Below the pieces are notes generated by a model, which was not told the origin of the DNA, made no database searches, and was given only the letters and a program-made list of their open reading frames with translations. Made by a program: the position numbers and the translations under genes. From positions 124,001-188,000 of the forward strand of contig NZ_SUPL01000006.1 of NCBI RefSeq assembly GCF_005047595.1: 64,000 bases of DNA, written 5' to 3'. The DNA comes from Pontimicrobium aquaticum (lineage in GTDB: Bacteria; Bacteroidota; Bacteroidia; Flavobacteriales; Flavobacteriaceae). Each line of letters begins with the position of its first letter. Position 1 is the first letter of the stretch. Positions 36,022 through 43,965 of the stretch are shown piece after piece.

Positions 36022-36564
36022 TTAAGAGTACTCAGGAACTTTGCCTTTTACACCTTCGTAGAATTGGTGCATAAATTTAAAGTCGGCTTCTTTATCGTCT
36101 GTTGTGTAAAATGGTTCTGAAATCTTGTTTTGCTTCTTTTCAAAATCTAAAGTAATCATGACTATTGGCACCTTAGCAGTTTTGGCAATATAATAGAACC
36201 CTGTTCGCCATTTATGTACTTTTTTTCGGGTACCTTCTGGTGACATTGCCATTCTAAACATGTCGTGCTCATTAAACAATTTAGCAATAGCTTCTACTTG
36301 ATTGCTGTTTTCATGGCGTTGTACTGGAGCACCACCTAAAGCTCTAAAAATCCATCCGTAAGGAAATTTAAATAAGCTGCTTTTACCAACAAAATTGGTT
36401 TTTACACCTAACACAGACCTAAGCAATACTCCTATTGGGAAATCTTTCCAATGTGTATGAGGAGCCGCAATAATCACCGCTTTTTTTATGCTATCAAAAT
36501 CGTTAAACCCTGTTACTTTCCAGCCTAATATGTTGTGGTATATAAGTTTTGCTAACCAACGCAT
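36022..36564 (-). CDS. 1-acyl-sn-glycerol-3-phosphate acyltransferase-like protein
   Basis: A 180-residue acyltransferase. The catalytic HX4D motif is seen in APHTHWKDFP (His/Asp spacing) and the second substrate motif in SPEGTRKKVHKW. It transfers an acyl group to a lipid or lipid-linked acceptor at the inner membrane. It begins one base after the stop of the KdnB-like gene and is last in the KdsB-HAD-KdnB operon, suggesting a role in lipopolysaccharide/lipid A assembly rather than general phospholipid synthesis. Confidence 0.85.
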   Translation of the reverse strand: MRWLAKLIYHNILGWKVTGFNDFDSIKKAVIIAAPHTHWKDFPIGVLLRSVLGVKTNFVGKSSLFKFPYGWIFRALGGAPVQRHENSNQVEAIAKLFNEHDMFRMAMSPEGTRKKVHKWRTGFYYIAKTAKVPIVMITLDFEKKQNKISEPFYTTDDKEADFKFMHQFYEGVKGKVPEYS

Positions 36565-36565
36565 G

Positions 36566-37648
36566 TTACATTTTTTGGTATAACGCTTTTAATTTATCTC
36601 TAGTAATGGTCTTTTTCCAGTGTTTTCCTATGGCATTTTCCCAAAGTGGTTCTAAACTCAATGCCACATCAATCATAGTATCAAAATGATGGTCGTCTAA
36701 ACTTGCACAAATACCTTGAGGAAGCTCTATTTTGTGTAAACGCATCATGTTTTTGAATGTGGTTACACCTTTAGGATAAAATTCTTCTAAATGATTAAAC
36801 ACAATACAATTACCAATACCATGTTTGGTCCCTAGTAAATACGACAAGCCATAACTCATAGCATGTGCCACACCTACTTGTGAATATGCAATGCTCATGC
36901 CTCCATGCCAAGAGGCCATCATCAATTTATCTTGAGAATCTTCGGCTGATAATGCATCATCCATAAACACTTCCATACAAAGGTCGTAGGCTTTCTCACC
37001 ATAACTTTGACTGAATGCGTTTAAAAAGGTACCATTAAGCGATTCTATACAATGTATAAAGCAATCCATTCCTGTGAAAAACCACTGATCTTTCGGGACG
37101 TCTTTGGTTAATTCTGGATCTAAAACAACTTGGTCAAAGGGTGTGTAATCGCTATTAATACCTAGTTTTCTTTCAGGACCTGTCAACACAGTTGTTCGGG
37201 ACACTTCCGCTCCTGTTCCAGAAATTGTTGGAATACCAACGTGATAAACCGCTGGATTTTTTACTAAATCCCATCCTTGATAATCGCTCGCATTTCCTGT
37301 GTTAGTTAACATAATAGCTACTGCTTTGGCTAAATCTAGAATAGTACCTCCACCAATACCAATAATTCCTGAGGGTAATTCTTTATTAGTTAGAATTAAT
37401 TGCTCTACTAACTCGTCAACCTGCGAAGTTTTAGGTTCTTCATTTGCAGAGATATACAAAATCTTATCTTGATATGACAACGGAATTCTTGAAGTTAACC
37501 AAACATTACCTTTAAATACATCGTCCACCAAAAAAATAAAAGGAGCATGACTACTTAAACGCTTTGGGGCGATAATATCGTTTAATTGATTAAAACTACC
37601 ACGACCAAAAACAACTCTTGGTACCATTGGAAAATTTTTATAACTCAT
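36566..37648 (-). CDS. kdnB: iron-containing dehydrogenase, KdnB-like (Kdo 8-oxidase)
   Basis: A 360-residue group III dehydrogenase. The nucleotide loop GIGGGTILDLAKAVA, the segment GIPTISGTGAEVSRTTVLTGPERKLGINSDYT and metal-binding His residues in MDCFIHCIES, GVAHAMSYG and LGTKHGIGN are present. The overall sequence agrees, from memory, with Shewanella KdnB, which oxidises the C8 hydroxyl of Kdo prior to amination to Kdo8N. The adjacent kdsB supports this. The partner aminotransferase KdnA is not in the window. Confidence 0.8.
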   Translation of the reverse strand: MSYKNFPMVPRVVFGRGSFNQLNDIIAPKRLSSHAPFIFLVDDVFKGNVWLTSRIPLSYQDKILYISANEEPKTSQVDELVEQLILTNKELPSGIIGIGGGTILDLAKAVAIMLTNTGNASDYQGWDLVKNPAVYHVGIPTISGTGAEVSRTTVLTGPERKLGINSDYTPFDQVVLDPELTKDVPKDQWFFTGMDCFIHCIESLNGTFLNAFSQSYGEKAYDLCMEVFMDDALSAEDSQDKLMMASWHGGMSIAYSQVGVAHAMSYGLSYLLGTKHGIGNCIVFNHLEEFYPKGVTTFKNMMRLHKIELPQGICASLDDHHFDTMIDVALSLEPLWENAIGKHWKKTITRDKLKALYQKM

Positions 37649-37660
37649 TTAATCTTTTTT

Positions 37661-38365
37661 CTAATTCAAAAATTTTAAAATATCACGTAAACTACTTACT
37701 GTTTTATATGCTTTACCGTTGGTTTCCTCCTCACTTACTTGTTCATGCGCCCAAGTAGTATGAAATGGTACATGTATAGCATGTGCTTTAATGTTTACTA
37801 ATGGTAAAATATCAGATTTCAATGAATTTCCTATCATTAAAAATTCTGAAGGATTAATATCTAAATGATTTAACAGTTTAGAATAATTAGCTTCTTTTTT
37901 ATCGCTTAACACTTCTATATGATGAAAATAATCGGTTAATCCAGATTTTTCAAGTTTTCGCTCTTGGTCAAGCAAATCACCTTTGGTAGCTAAGATTAAT
38001 CGGTACTTTTTTGATAATGTTTTTAACACCTCTTCTACTCCATCAAGTAGTTTTACTGGTTGATTAATCATCGATTTACCAATATCTAGAATTTTACTTA
38101 AAGTTTTATTTGAAACTGAACCGTTAGAGATTTCAATAGCAGATTCGACCATAGACAATACAAATGCCTTGACGCCATAACCATACAGTTCTAAGTTATC
38201 CATTTCTTTTTTAAAAAGCTCTTGATCTATCTTGTTTGCAGTCTCATAAGGGCTCAATAAACGAGCAAACTCCATTTCGGCGTCCCTAAAAAAGGTTTCG
38301 TTTACCCAAAGGGTATCATCGGCATCAAAGCCAATTACCTTTATGTGTTTATAATCTATTTCCAC
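37661..38365 (-). CDS. HAD family hydrolase (YjjG-like)
   Basis: A 234-residue phosphatase-fold enzyme. HAD motif I is GFDADDTLW (nucleophile Asp and acid Asp), motif II ATKGD, motif III/IV region [12 protein letters not shown]. It overlaps the upstream kdsB by 10 bases and sits 12 bases before kdnB, so it belongs to the same operon. It may hydrolyse a phosphorylated sugar of the Kdo pathway, but the family is broad and the substrate is not certain. Confidence 0.85.
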   Translation of the reverse strand: MEIDYKHIKVIGFDADDTLWVNETFFRDAEMEFARLLSPYETANKIDQELFKKEMDNLELYGYGVKAFVLSMVESAIEISNGSVSNKTLSKILDIGKSMINQPVKLLDGVEEVLKTLSKKYRLILATKGDLLDQERKLEKSGLTDYFHHIEVLSDKKEANYSKLLNHLDINPSEFLMIGNSLKSDILPLVNIKAHAIHVPFHTTWAHEQVSEEETNGKAYKTVSSLRDILKFLN

Positions 38366-39084
38366 AGTTTTTTTGCTCTTGCTAAATCTTCAGGTGTGTC
38401 TATTTCTACGCCTTGTACATTGGTTTCTACCATTTTAATTTTTTTACCGTACTCTAAATAACGAATACATTCAATCTTCTCGGTGGCTTCAATAAATTGC
38501 ATTGGTAAATTGCTAAAATCTATAAGTGCTTGCTTACGAAAGGCATAAATACCTTTGTGTTTAAAATACCTTGCACCAGCGTTTTTATCTCTTGGATAAG
38601 GAATTGGGCTTCTAGAAAAATACAAGGCAAAGTTGCGTTGATCTACAATGACTTTTACTGTATTGGGATTTGAAATTTCATCCCAATCTTTTATTTCAAC
38701 CATTAAGGATGCTAAGTCAATTTCTTTGTCAGAATCATCATGAAACACATTAAGCACTTTTTCTAAGCTAGAACGATCAGTAAATGGTTCGTCACCTTGT
38801 ACATTTACTACAATATCACAATCTACTTCCTGCACAGCTTCGGCAATACGGTCGCTTCCGGATTCGTGTTCCTTTTTACTCATTATAGCTTTGCCTCCAT
38901 GCGATGTAATTTCGTCATAAATAATATTGCTATCGGTTACCACATAGACTTCTTCAAACAACTTAGTTGCTACAGTCGCTTCGTAAGTACGCAGTATCAC
39001 TGTTTTGCCTTCAAGGTCTTGCATTAATTTACCAGGAAATCGAGATGCACTATAACGTGCAGGAATCATTGAAATTATTTTCAT
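38356..39084 (-). CDS. kdsB: 3-deoxy-manno-octulosonate cytidylyltransferase
   Basis: A 242-residue CMP-sugar synthetase. Nucleotide-binding N-terminus [16 protein letters not shown] (seen as [14 protein letters not shown]), VNVQGDEPF, the [12 protein letters not shown] and GIYAFRK signatures are all present. It activates Kdo (or Kdo8N) as the CMP-sugar for lipid A core assembly. It opens the operon with the HAD hydrolase, KdnB-like dehydrogenase and acyltransferase; in Shewanella the Kdo8N-specific KdsB is likewise linked to KdnB. Confidence 0.92.
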   Translation of the reverse strand: MKIISMIPARYSASRFPGKLMQDLEGKTVILRTYEATVATKLFEEVYVVTDSNIIYDEITSHGGKAIMSKKEHESGSDRIAEAVQEVDCDIVVNVQGDEPFTDRSSLEKVLNVFHDDSDKEIDLASLMVEIKDWDEISNPNTVKVIVDQRNFALYFSRSPIPYPRDKNAGARYFKHKGIYAFRKQALIDFSNLPMQFIEATEKIECIRYLEYGKKIKMVETNVQGVEIDTPEDLARAKKLWK

Positions 39085-39150
39085 ATAGCAGCTTTCTCTA
39101 ATTCAAAAATACAGTTTTTAAAAGATTTTATTTAATAAATAGAACAAAAG

Positions 39151-40575
39151 TTATGTTTCAAAAAAATCGTCTTTAAAACCAATAAGGTATAATTTTTCTT
39201 TAGCTCTAGTAACCGCTGTGTAAAGCCATCTTAAATAGTCTCTATTAATACCCTCAGGTAAATAAGGTTGCTCTACAAAAACGGTATGCCATTGTCCTCC
39301 TTGGCTTTTATGGCAAGTAATGGCATACGAAAATTTAACCTGTAGTGCGTTTAAATATTTATTGTTTTTTACCTTTAAAAACTTTTTATAAGACGAAGTT
39401 TCATCTTCGTAATCTTTTAACACTTCTTGGTAGAGCTTATTAGCTTCCTCATAAGGTAAGGATGGTGTTTCTAAATTAATAGTGTCTAACATTAAAACCG
39501 TTTCGAATGGTCGCATTTTTGGGTAATCTACCATACGCACTTTCACTTCGGCAAAGCGAAAGTTGTACAATTCTTTTATGCTAAACACTTCTAGCACTTC
39601 AATAATGTCACCATTAGCAATAAATCCTGCTTCACTTGTTGGCTTTAGCCAGAAGTAATTATTTTTTACAATCATTAAATAATCGCCAGCAGTTAGCTCA
39701 TGTTCGTTAAACAGAATACGAGAGCGTATTTGCTGATTATACAAATTAGCACGTTTATTAGACCTAACTATTATGGCTGTTTCTTCATTTCCTAAACTGC
39801 TATACGCATCGTTAATGGCATCCATTATTTCATGACCATCTATAAGGCGTACTATATCTTTAAAACCTTTTACATTAAACTGAAAAGCATCGAAATACGA
39901 ACCAGAAATGGCTTCTCTAAGCAAGGTAGCGTTAAACAAAATACCTGAGTCTTGCTCTTGCCTTACTACTTCGTCTAACTCCATTCTAGTCACTTCTTTA
40001 TTGTAACTTAGTCCTAAAGCATTTTCGTTTAGTGCAGGACTTAAATCTAATTTAACAGGCGGCAATTGTGCAGTATCTCCAATTAATAAAAGTTTACATT
40101 GATGTCCGGAATACACATATTGCATTAAATCGTCTAATAAAGAACCGCTTCCAAACAAACTACTTTGGCTAGGAATATCTGATATCATAGAAGCTTCATC
40201 AACAATAAAAATGGTTTTTTTATGCTTGTTAGGAGCTAACACAAACGACACCTTTCCGCTTTTAGAATACCTAGCAGTATAAATCTTTTTATGAATAGTG
40301 AATGCCTCTTTTTTTGAATAATTAGCAATGACTTTGGCTGCTCGACCAGTTGGTGCCATTAATACAGCACTTTTTTTTGCTTTCCATAAATTTGTAACAA
40401 TAGTGCCTATAATTGTAGTTTTACCTGTTCCTGCAAAACCTTTTAAAACATACAATGAATTTGGTGATGTATCAAAAACATAGTCTGCAAGTTGTTGTAA
40501 AACAATATCTTGTTTAACTGTTGGCTGAAATGGAAAATCATTTTTTATAAGCGTGTAAAATTCTGAAGAATTCAT
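39151..40575 (-). CDS. RecD-like ATP-dependent DNA helicase (UvrD_C_2)
   Basis: A 474-residue superfamily 1 helicase. Motif I is LKGFAGTGKTTIIGTI, motif II IVDEASMI, motif III GDTAQLPPV, and the C-terminal motifs V/VI SYAITCHKSQGGQW and LYTAVTRAKEKLYL. It is the short RecD2-like form common in Bacteroidota, without RecB/RecC partners nearby, and probably acts in replication or repair. Its promoter is readable (40604-40631). The remainder of the gene has normal length. Confidence 0.9.
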   Translation of the reverse strand: MNSSEFYTLIKNDFPFQPTVKQDIVLQQLADYVFDTSPNSLYVLKGFAGTGKTTIIGTIVTNLWKAKKSAVLMAPTGRAAKVIANYSKKEAFTIHKKIYTARYSKSGKVSFVLAPNKHKKTIFIVDEASMISDIPSQSSLFGSGSLLDDLMQYVYSGHQCKLLLIGDTAQLPPVKLDLSPALNENALGLSYNKEVTRMELDEVVRQEQDSGILFNATLLREAISGSYFDAFQFNVKGFKDIVRLIDGHEIMDAINDAYSSLGNEETAIIVRSNKRANLYNQQIRSRILFNEHELTAGDYLMIVKNNYFWLKPTSEAGFIANGDIIEVLEVFSIKELYNFRFAEVKVRMVDYPKMRPFETVLMLDTINLETPSLPYEEANKLYQEVLKDYEDETSSYKKFLKVKNNKYLNALQVKFSYAITCHKSQGGQWHTVFVEQPYLPEGINRDYLRWLYTAVTRAKEKLYLIGFKDDFFET

Positions 40576-40603
40576 TAAGTTTTAATACAATTATTGAATT
40601 TAT

Positions 40604-40631
40604 CAAAGATATAAATGATTTTTACTAACAA
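40604..40631 (-). promoter_or_regulatory. -33/-7 promoter of the RecD-like helicase
   Basis: On the minus strand TTG (40629-40631) is followed by 17 bases and then TATCTTTG (40604-40611), matching TTG-N17-23-TAnnTTTG. The start codon lies 28 bases downstream. Confidence 0.6.
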
Positions 40632-40657
40632 TAACTTTCGTGAATAAAAAAAAATTG

Positions 40658-40665
40658 TAGATTTG
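40658..40665 (+). promoter_or_regulatory. -7 promoter element of the 40700 gene
   Basis: TAGATTTG followed by C matches TAnnTTTG and precedes the start codon by 34 bases. A TTTCG at 40636-40640, 17 bases upstream, may act as a weak -33. Confidence 0.5.
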
Positions 40666-40699
40666 CGTTAGTCCATTAATTAATTTTAATAAAAACACT

Positions 40700-41440
40700 A
40701 TGCTAAATGTTATTATTGCAGCTGTTGTTGTAATCGCTCTCACAATTGGAATCGTTTGGGTAATTGACAAATTTGTTCCTAAAAAAGTTAAGCCATTAAT
40801 AATGATTGTACTATGGGTACTAATTGGTTATTTAGGGTATTCAACGTTCATGTCGGTTTATGGGGAAATTAAATTCAATAAACTAAAAAATCAACGTTAC
40901 TCTGAAGTAATTGAAGCATTAATCGATATAAGAGATGCGGAATTAGCACACAGAACTGTTACTGGAAGATTTGAAGGCAATTTTGATAATTTAGTAAAGT
41001 TTATTGATACCGCACAATTTACAATTACTGAGCGTCGTGATTCATCTGTAGTAGATGAAGAATTAACAAGACGTTTTGGAGGTGTTGAAACAAGAAAAGA
41101 TATTGTAGTTATTGATACTTTAGGATATGTATCTGTAAAAGATTCATTATTTGGAGTAGATCCAAGATATAAAAACATGATGAATATTCCTACTGCTGAG
41201 CCAGGTGCTAAGTTCGAACTTAAAGCAGGCTTTTTAGAGCAAAACGGAATGAAAATTCCTGTTTTTGAAGTCAAAGCACTAAAATCAGTTATTTTATTCG
41301 ATCAGGATAAAAATCTAGTTGCTAAAGAAAATCAAGTAATTTCAGTTGATGGTGTAAACGGAGATGCTATTAAGGTAGGATCAATGGAAGAAGTTAACAC
41401 TACAGGAAACTGGCCTAAAAACTTTTCAAACGAACAGTAA
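40700..41440 (+). CDS. membrane protein of unknown function upstream of DUF3822/rsmD
   Basis: A 246-residue protein with two close N-terminal transmembrane helices (about 1-22 and 33-54) and a soluble C-terminal domain of about 190 residues containing EVIEALIDIRDAELAHR and a FEGNFDNLVKFIDTAQFTI segment. Similar proteins precede DUF3822-rsmD pairs in flavobacteria, in my memory without assigned function. It is transcribed from the promoter at 40658 and followed by DUF3822 and rsmD, so it is probably the first gene of a three-gene unit. Confidence 0.75.
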   Translation: MLNVIIAAVVVIALTIGIVWVIDKFVPKKVKPLIMIVLWVLIGYLGYSTFMSVYGEIKFNKLKNQRYSEVIEALIDIRDAELAHRTVTGRFEGNFDNLVKFIDTAQFTITERRDSSVVDEELTRRFGGVETRKDIVVIDTLGYVSVKDSLFGVDPRYKNMMNIPTAEPGAKFELKAGFLEQNGMKIPVFEVKALKSVILFDQDKNLVAKENQVISVDGVNGDAIKVGSMEEVNTTGNWPKNFSNEQ

Positions 41441-41465
41441 AGCAAACATATTAGAAAATAATGTA

Positions 41466-42245
41466 TTGTCCATTCAGGTTAGCCTGAGTGGACTTTCTTT
41501 TTGTATCCTAAATTCTTACACAAAATCAATTAGTTACTATAAGAATTTTTCATTCCCAAAAAAAGGAACCCCAAGTAAAGTACTAGACACATTAACACAT
41601 GTATTTAATACCGAAACTGTATTAAAACAACCGTTTAAAACAATTACAGTGGTTCATGAAAATGAATTATCTACTTTAGTTCCAAAATCTTTATTTAATG
41701 AAGAACATTTAGCCGATTACTTAAAGTTTAATGCTAAAATTTTACGCTCAGATTTTATTACCTACGATGAAATATCAGCTAACGAAAGTGTTAATATTTA
41801 TGTACCTTATATAAATATTAACAACTATTTATTTGAAAATTTTGGTGAGTTTGAGTTTAAACATTTTTCAACCATTGTATTGGAAAACATTTTAAACCTA
41901 GAAAAAAATGCTACTAACACCAAAATGTATGCGCACATTTGTAACAATCATTTTGAGATTATTGTTGTAAAGAATGGCCAATTACAATTATTCAATACGT
42001 TTGAATACTCCACAAAAGAAGACTTTATTTATTATTTACTTTTTACTGCTGAACAACTTCAACTAAACCCAGAAGCATTTCAATTAGTTTTACTTGGAAA
42101 TGTATCTACTGAAAATGAATTATTTAAAATAGCCTACACATATGTTCGTAACGTGTCTGTTTTAAAGAATAACACAGCCTATACTTTAAATGAAAATGTT
42201 GATGAAAAGTGTATGACTAATTTTGTACTTTTAAATAGCTTTTAA
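41466..42245 (+). CDS. DUF3822 family protein
   Basis: A protein of about 259 residues recognisable as DUF3822 by its N-terminal SIQVSLSGLSFCILNS and the central YVPYININNYLFENFGEF; it looks like a degenerate actin-like ATPase (ASKHA) fold of the PilM type. No ATG is available at the expected start: the first initiation codon in frame is TTG at 41466, while the frame stays open further upstream (NILENNV). I use TTG; an upstream non-standard start cannot be excluded. Its stop overlaps the rsmD start by one base. Confidence 0.8.
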   Translation: MSIQVSLSGLSFCILNSYTKSISYYKNFSFPKKGTPSKVLDTLTHVFNTETVLKQPFKTITVVHENELSTLVPKSLFNEEHLADYLKFNAKILRSDFITYDEISANESVNIYVPYININNYLFENFGEFEFKHFSTIVLENILNLEKNATNTKMYAHICNNHFEIIVVKNGQLQLFNTFEYSTKEDFIYYLLFTAEQLQLNPEAFQLVLLGNVSTENELFKIAYTYVRNVSVLKNNTAYTLNENVDEKCMTNFVLLNSF

Positions 42246-42790
42246 TGCGTATTATTTCTGGATTATATAAAGGCAGGCGCATTACTGCTCCAAAAAAATT
42301 GCCAGTTAGACCAACAACAGACATGGCAAAAGAAGCCCTGTTTAATATTATAAACAATCTGTATTATTTTGATGACATTTCTGTGTTAGACCTATTTGCT
42401 GGTACTGGAAATATTAGCTACGAATTTGCTTCGCGTGGTACCGAACAAATAACAAGTGTCGATAAAGATTATGGTTGTGTGAAATTTATTGAAAAAACCG
42501 CCGAAGATTTCAATATGCCAATTAAAGCTGTAAAAGCTGATGTATTTAAGTATTTAAAAACTACCAATCTAAAGCATACTATAATTTTTGCAGACCCTCC
42601 TTACGATTTTAGTATTGATACTTTTTCTAAAATTCCAGAACTTGTATTTCAAAACCAATTGTTAGAAGATGATGGTCTCTTGATAGTTGAGCATTCTAAA
42701 CATACTGATTTATCAAACCTAACAAACTATTCCCATTCCAAAAGTTATGGAGGAAATAGGTTTAGTTTTTTTGAATATACAATTGAGTAA
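42245..42790 (+). CDS. rsmD: 16S rRNA (guanine966-N2)-methyltransferase
   Basis: A 181-residue SAM-dependent enzyme that methylates G966 of 16S rRNA. The N-terminal MRIISGLYKGRRITAPK with RPTTDMAKEALFNII, the SAM loop LDLFAGTGNISYEFASRG and the catalytic FADPPYDF (D/N-PPY motif) are all present. Translationally coupled to the DUF3822 gene through a TAATG overlap. Confidence 0.95.
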   Translation: MRIISGLYKGRRITAPKKLPVRPTTDMAKEALFNIINNLYYFDDISVLDLFAGTGNISYEFASRGTEQITSVDKDYGCVKFIEKTAEDFNMPIKAVKADVFKYLKTTNLKHTIIFADPPYDFSIDTFSKIPELVFQNQLLEDDGLLIVEHSKHTDLSNLTNYSHSKSYGGNRFSFFEYTIE

Positions 42791-42952
42791 TTTTTTTAAT
42801 ATTTTATAAATCATTTTATTTTCAGTAACTTAGGGATCAATAAAAGCTCTAAACTTCTTGCTTCTTTAATTCACTTAGGCTGCCTTAGATTCACTTATAC
42901 TTCTTATTAATGTTTTTAATAAAAATATTAATCAACACTAAAACCAATTAAA

Positions 42953-43465
42953 ATGAAAAAATTAATTTTATTAGGATTAGCAGTCTTTACCATGATTGCT
43001 TGCAAACAAGAACAACGTTATTTCGCAGAATCTGATGAAACTAAAACACTAATGTCAGGAGTATCTGCCTATGAAGCTGGTGATTGGGAACAATGGAGAA
43101 GCCATTTTGCAGATACAGCCAAAATATATGTTAATTCTACCGACCCTCTTTCAGTAGATGATCGTTTAAATGGAATGAAAGAAATGACATCTGCAATGTC
43201 TACTTATGGTTTTGACCATGAAGATGAACATATAGAAATGGTTATAGACAAAAAGGATGAGACTTGGGTTTATTATTGGGCTACTCATAAAGGAACCTTT
43301 GCAGCCACTAACAAAGAACTTATTATTCCTGTTCATTTGGCTGTTGAATTTGCTGATGGAAAAATAGTTGCAGAACACATCTACTTTGATGCCACTGAAA
43401 TGAATGCAGAATTTGCTGCCTTAGCTGCTGCTACAGAAAGTAACGAAGAAGGAGATGATGACTAA
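42953..43465 (+). CDS. SnoaL/NTF2-like lipoprotein
   Basis: A 170-residue protein with lipoprotein leader ending at Cys17 (FTMIACKQE). The mature part has the cone-shaped NTF2-like pattern (VSAYEAGDWEQWRSHFADTAKIYVNS...WVYYWATHKGTF...IPVHLAVEFADGKIVAEHIYFD). The family holds ketosteroid-isomerase-type enzymes and many of unknown activity. The C-terminal tail is acidic (ESNEEGDDD). It is monocistronic, opposite rnpB. Confidence 0.85.
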   Translation: MKKLILLGLAVFTMIACKQEQRYFAESDETKTLMSGVSAYEAGDWEQWRSHFADTAKIYVNSTDPLSVDDRLNGMKEMTSAMSTYGFDHEDEHIEMVIDKKDETWVYYWATHKGTFAATNKELIIPVHLAVEFADGKIVAEHIYFDATEMNAEFAALAAATESNEEGDDD

Positions 43466-43484
43466 CTAATATTTACATAATATT

Positions 43485-43521
43485 ACAAAAAAATAAGTGT
43501 GGCATTAAGCCACACTTATTT
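43485..43521. terminator. rho-independent terminator, shared by rnpB and SnoaL-like gene
   Basis: Stem AAATAAGTGTGGC (43491-43503) / GCCACACTTATTT (43509-43521) with ATTAA loop. On the minus strand it ends in a long T run, so it is chiefly the rnpB terminator. Confidence 0.85.
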
Positions 43522-43527
43522 ATACTA

Positions 43528-43842
43528 AAGCAAATCTATAAGCCGAATTCTGTCCAATGACGACGTTACCGTGTCACTGCCTTATCATTTATCTACATTT
43601 ACTGTTACCAGCAAACTTTAGCTGCCTACCCTCCAACATCGCGCGTGCAACGCTCAAACATTGGTTTACATGACATTGCACCACATAGAGTTTACCTGAT
43701 TTCACTACAGCATTACCTGTACATACTTTCTGTTGCACTTTTCCTAGCCTCACGACTGATGGCTGTTAGCCAATATGTTGCACTATGGTGTTCGGACTTT
43801 CCTCAACGACATTTATAGTCATTGCGATAAGGCGATCTGCTT
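43528..43842 (-). ncRNA. rnpB: RNase P RNA, catalytic component
   Basis: On the minus strand the gene contains GAGGAAAGTCCGAACACC, the conserved P4/CR-I segment of bacterial RNase P RNA, and ends with ACAGAATTCGGCTTAT, the conserved 3' segment. P1 can be drawn: 5' AGCAGATC near 43841-43834 pairs with GATTTGCT at 43536-43529. A -7 element sits just upstream and a terminator just downstream. Length is about 315 nt. It processes the 5' end of tRNA precursors together with RnpA protein. Confidence 0.93.
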
Positions 43843-43847
43843 GTGTG

Positions 43848-43855
43848 CAAAAGTA
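43848..43855 (-). promoter_or_regulatory. -7 promoter element of rnpB
   Basis: On the minus strand TACTTTTG followed by C matches TAnnTTTG; a start site about 6-7 bases downstream would coincide with the inferred 5' end of the RNA at about 43842. Confidence 0.55.
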
Positions 43856-43919
43856 CACAAATTGTTAATAACTAAGCTTAAAATAGTGCCTACTAATTCT
43901 TAATTTTAAACTGAATTTT

Positions 43920-43927
43920 TAACTTTG
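43920..43927 (+). promoter_or_regulatory. -7 promoter element of dnaX
   Basis: TAACTTTG followed by C, matching TAnnTTTG, 38 bases before the first in-frame ATG of dnaX. No clear -33. Confidence 0.5.
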
Positions 43928-43965
43928 CTATTCTAAGTCATTTAAGTTTCAATAAGCATCAAAAG

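Noticed and set aside
43819-43839. GTCATTGCGA...CGATCTG resembling the REP-like half-element.
   Set aside because: It lies in the 5' part of rnpB and is explained by RNase P RNA sequence; the middle does not match the element.
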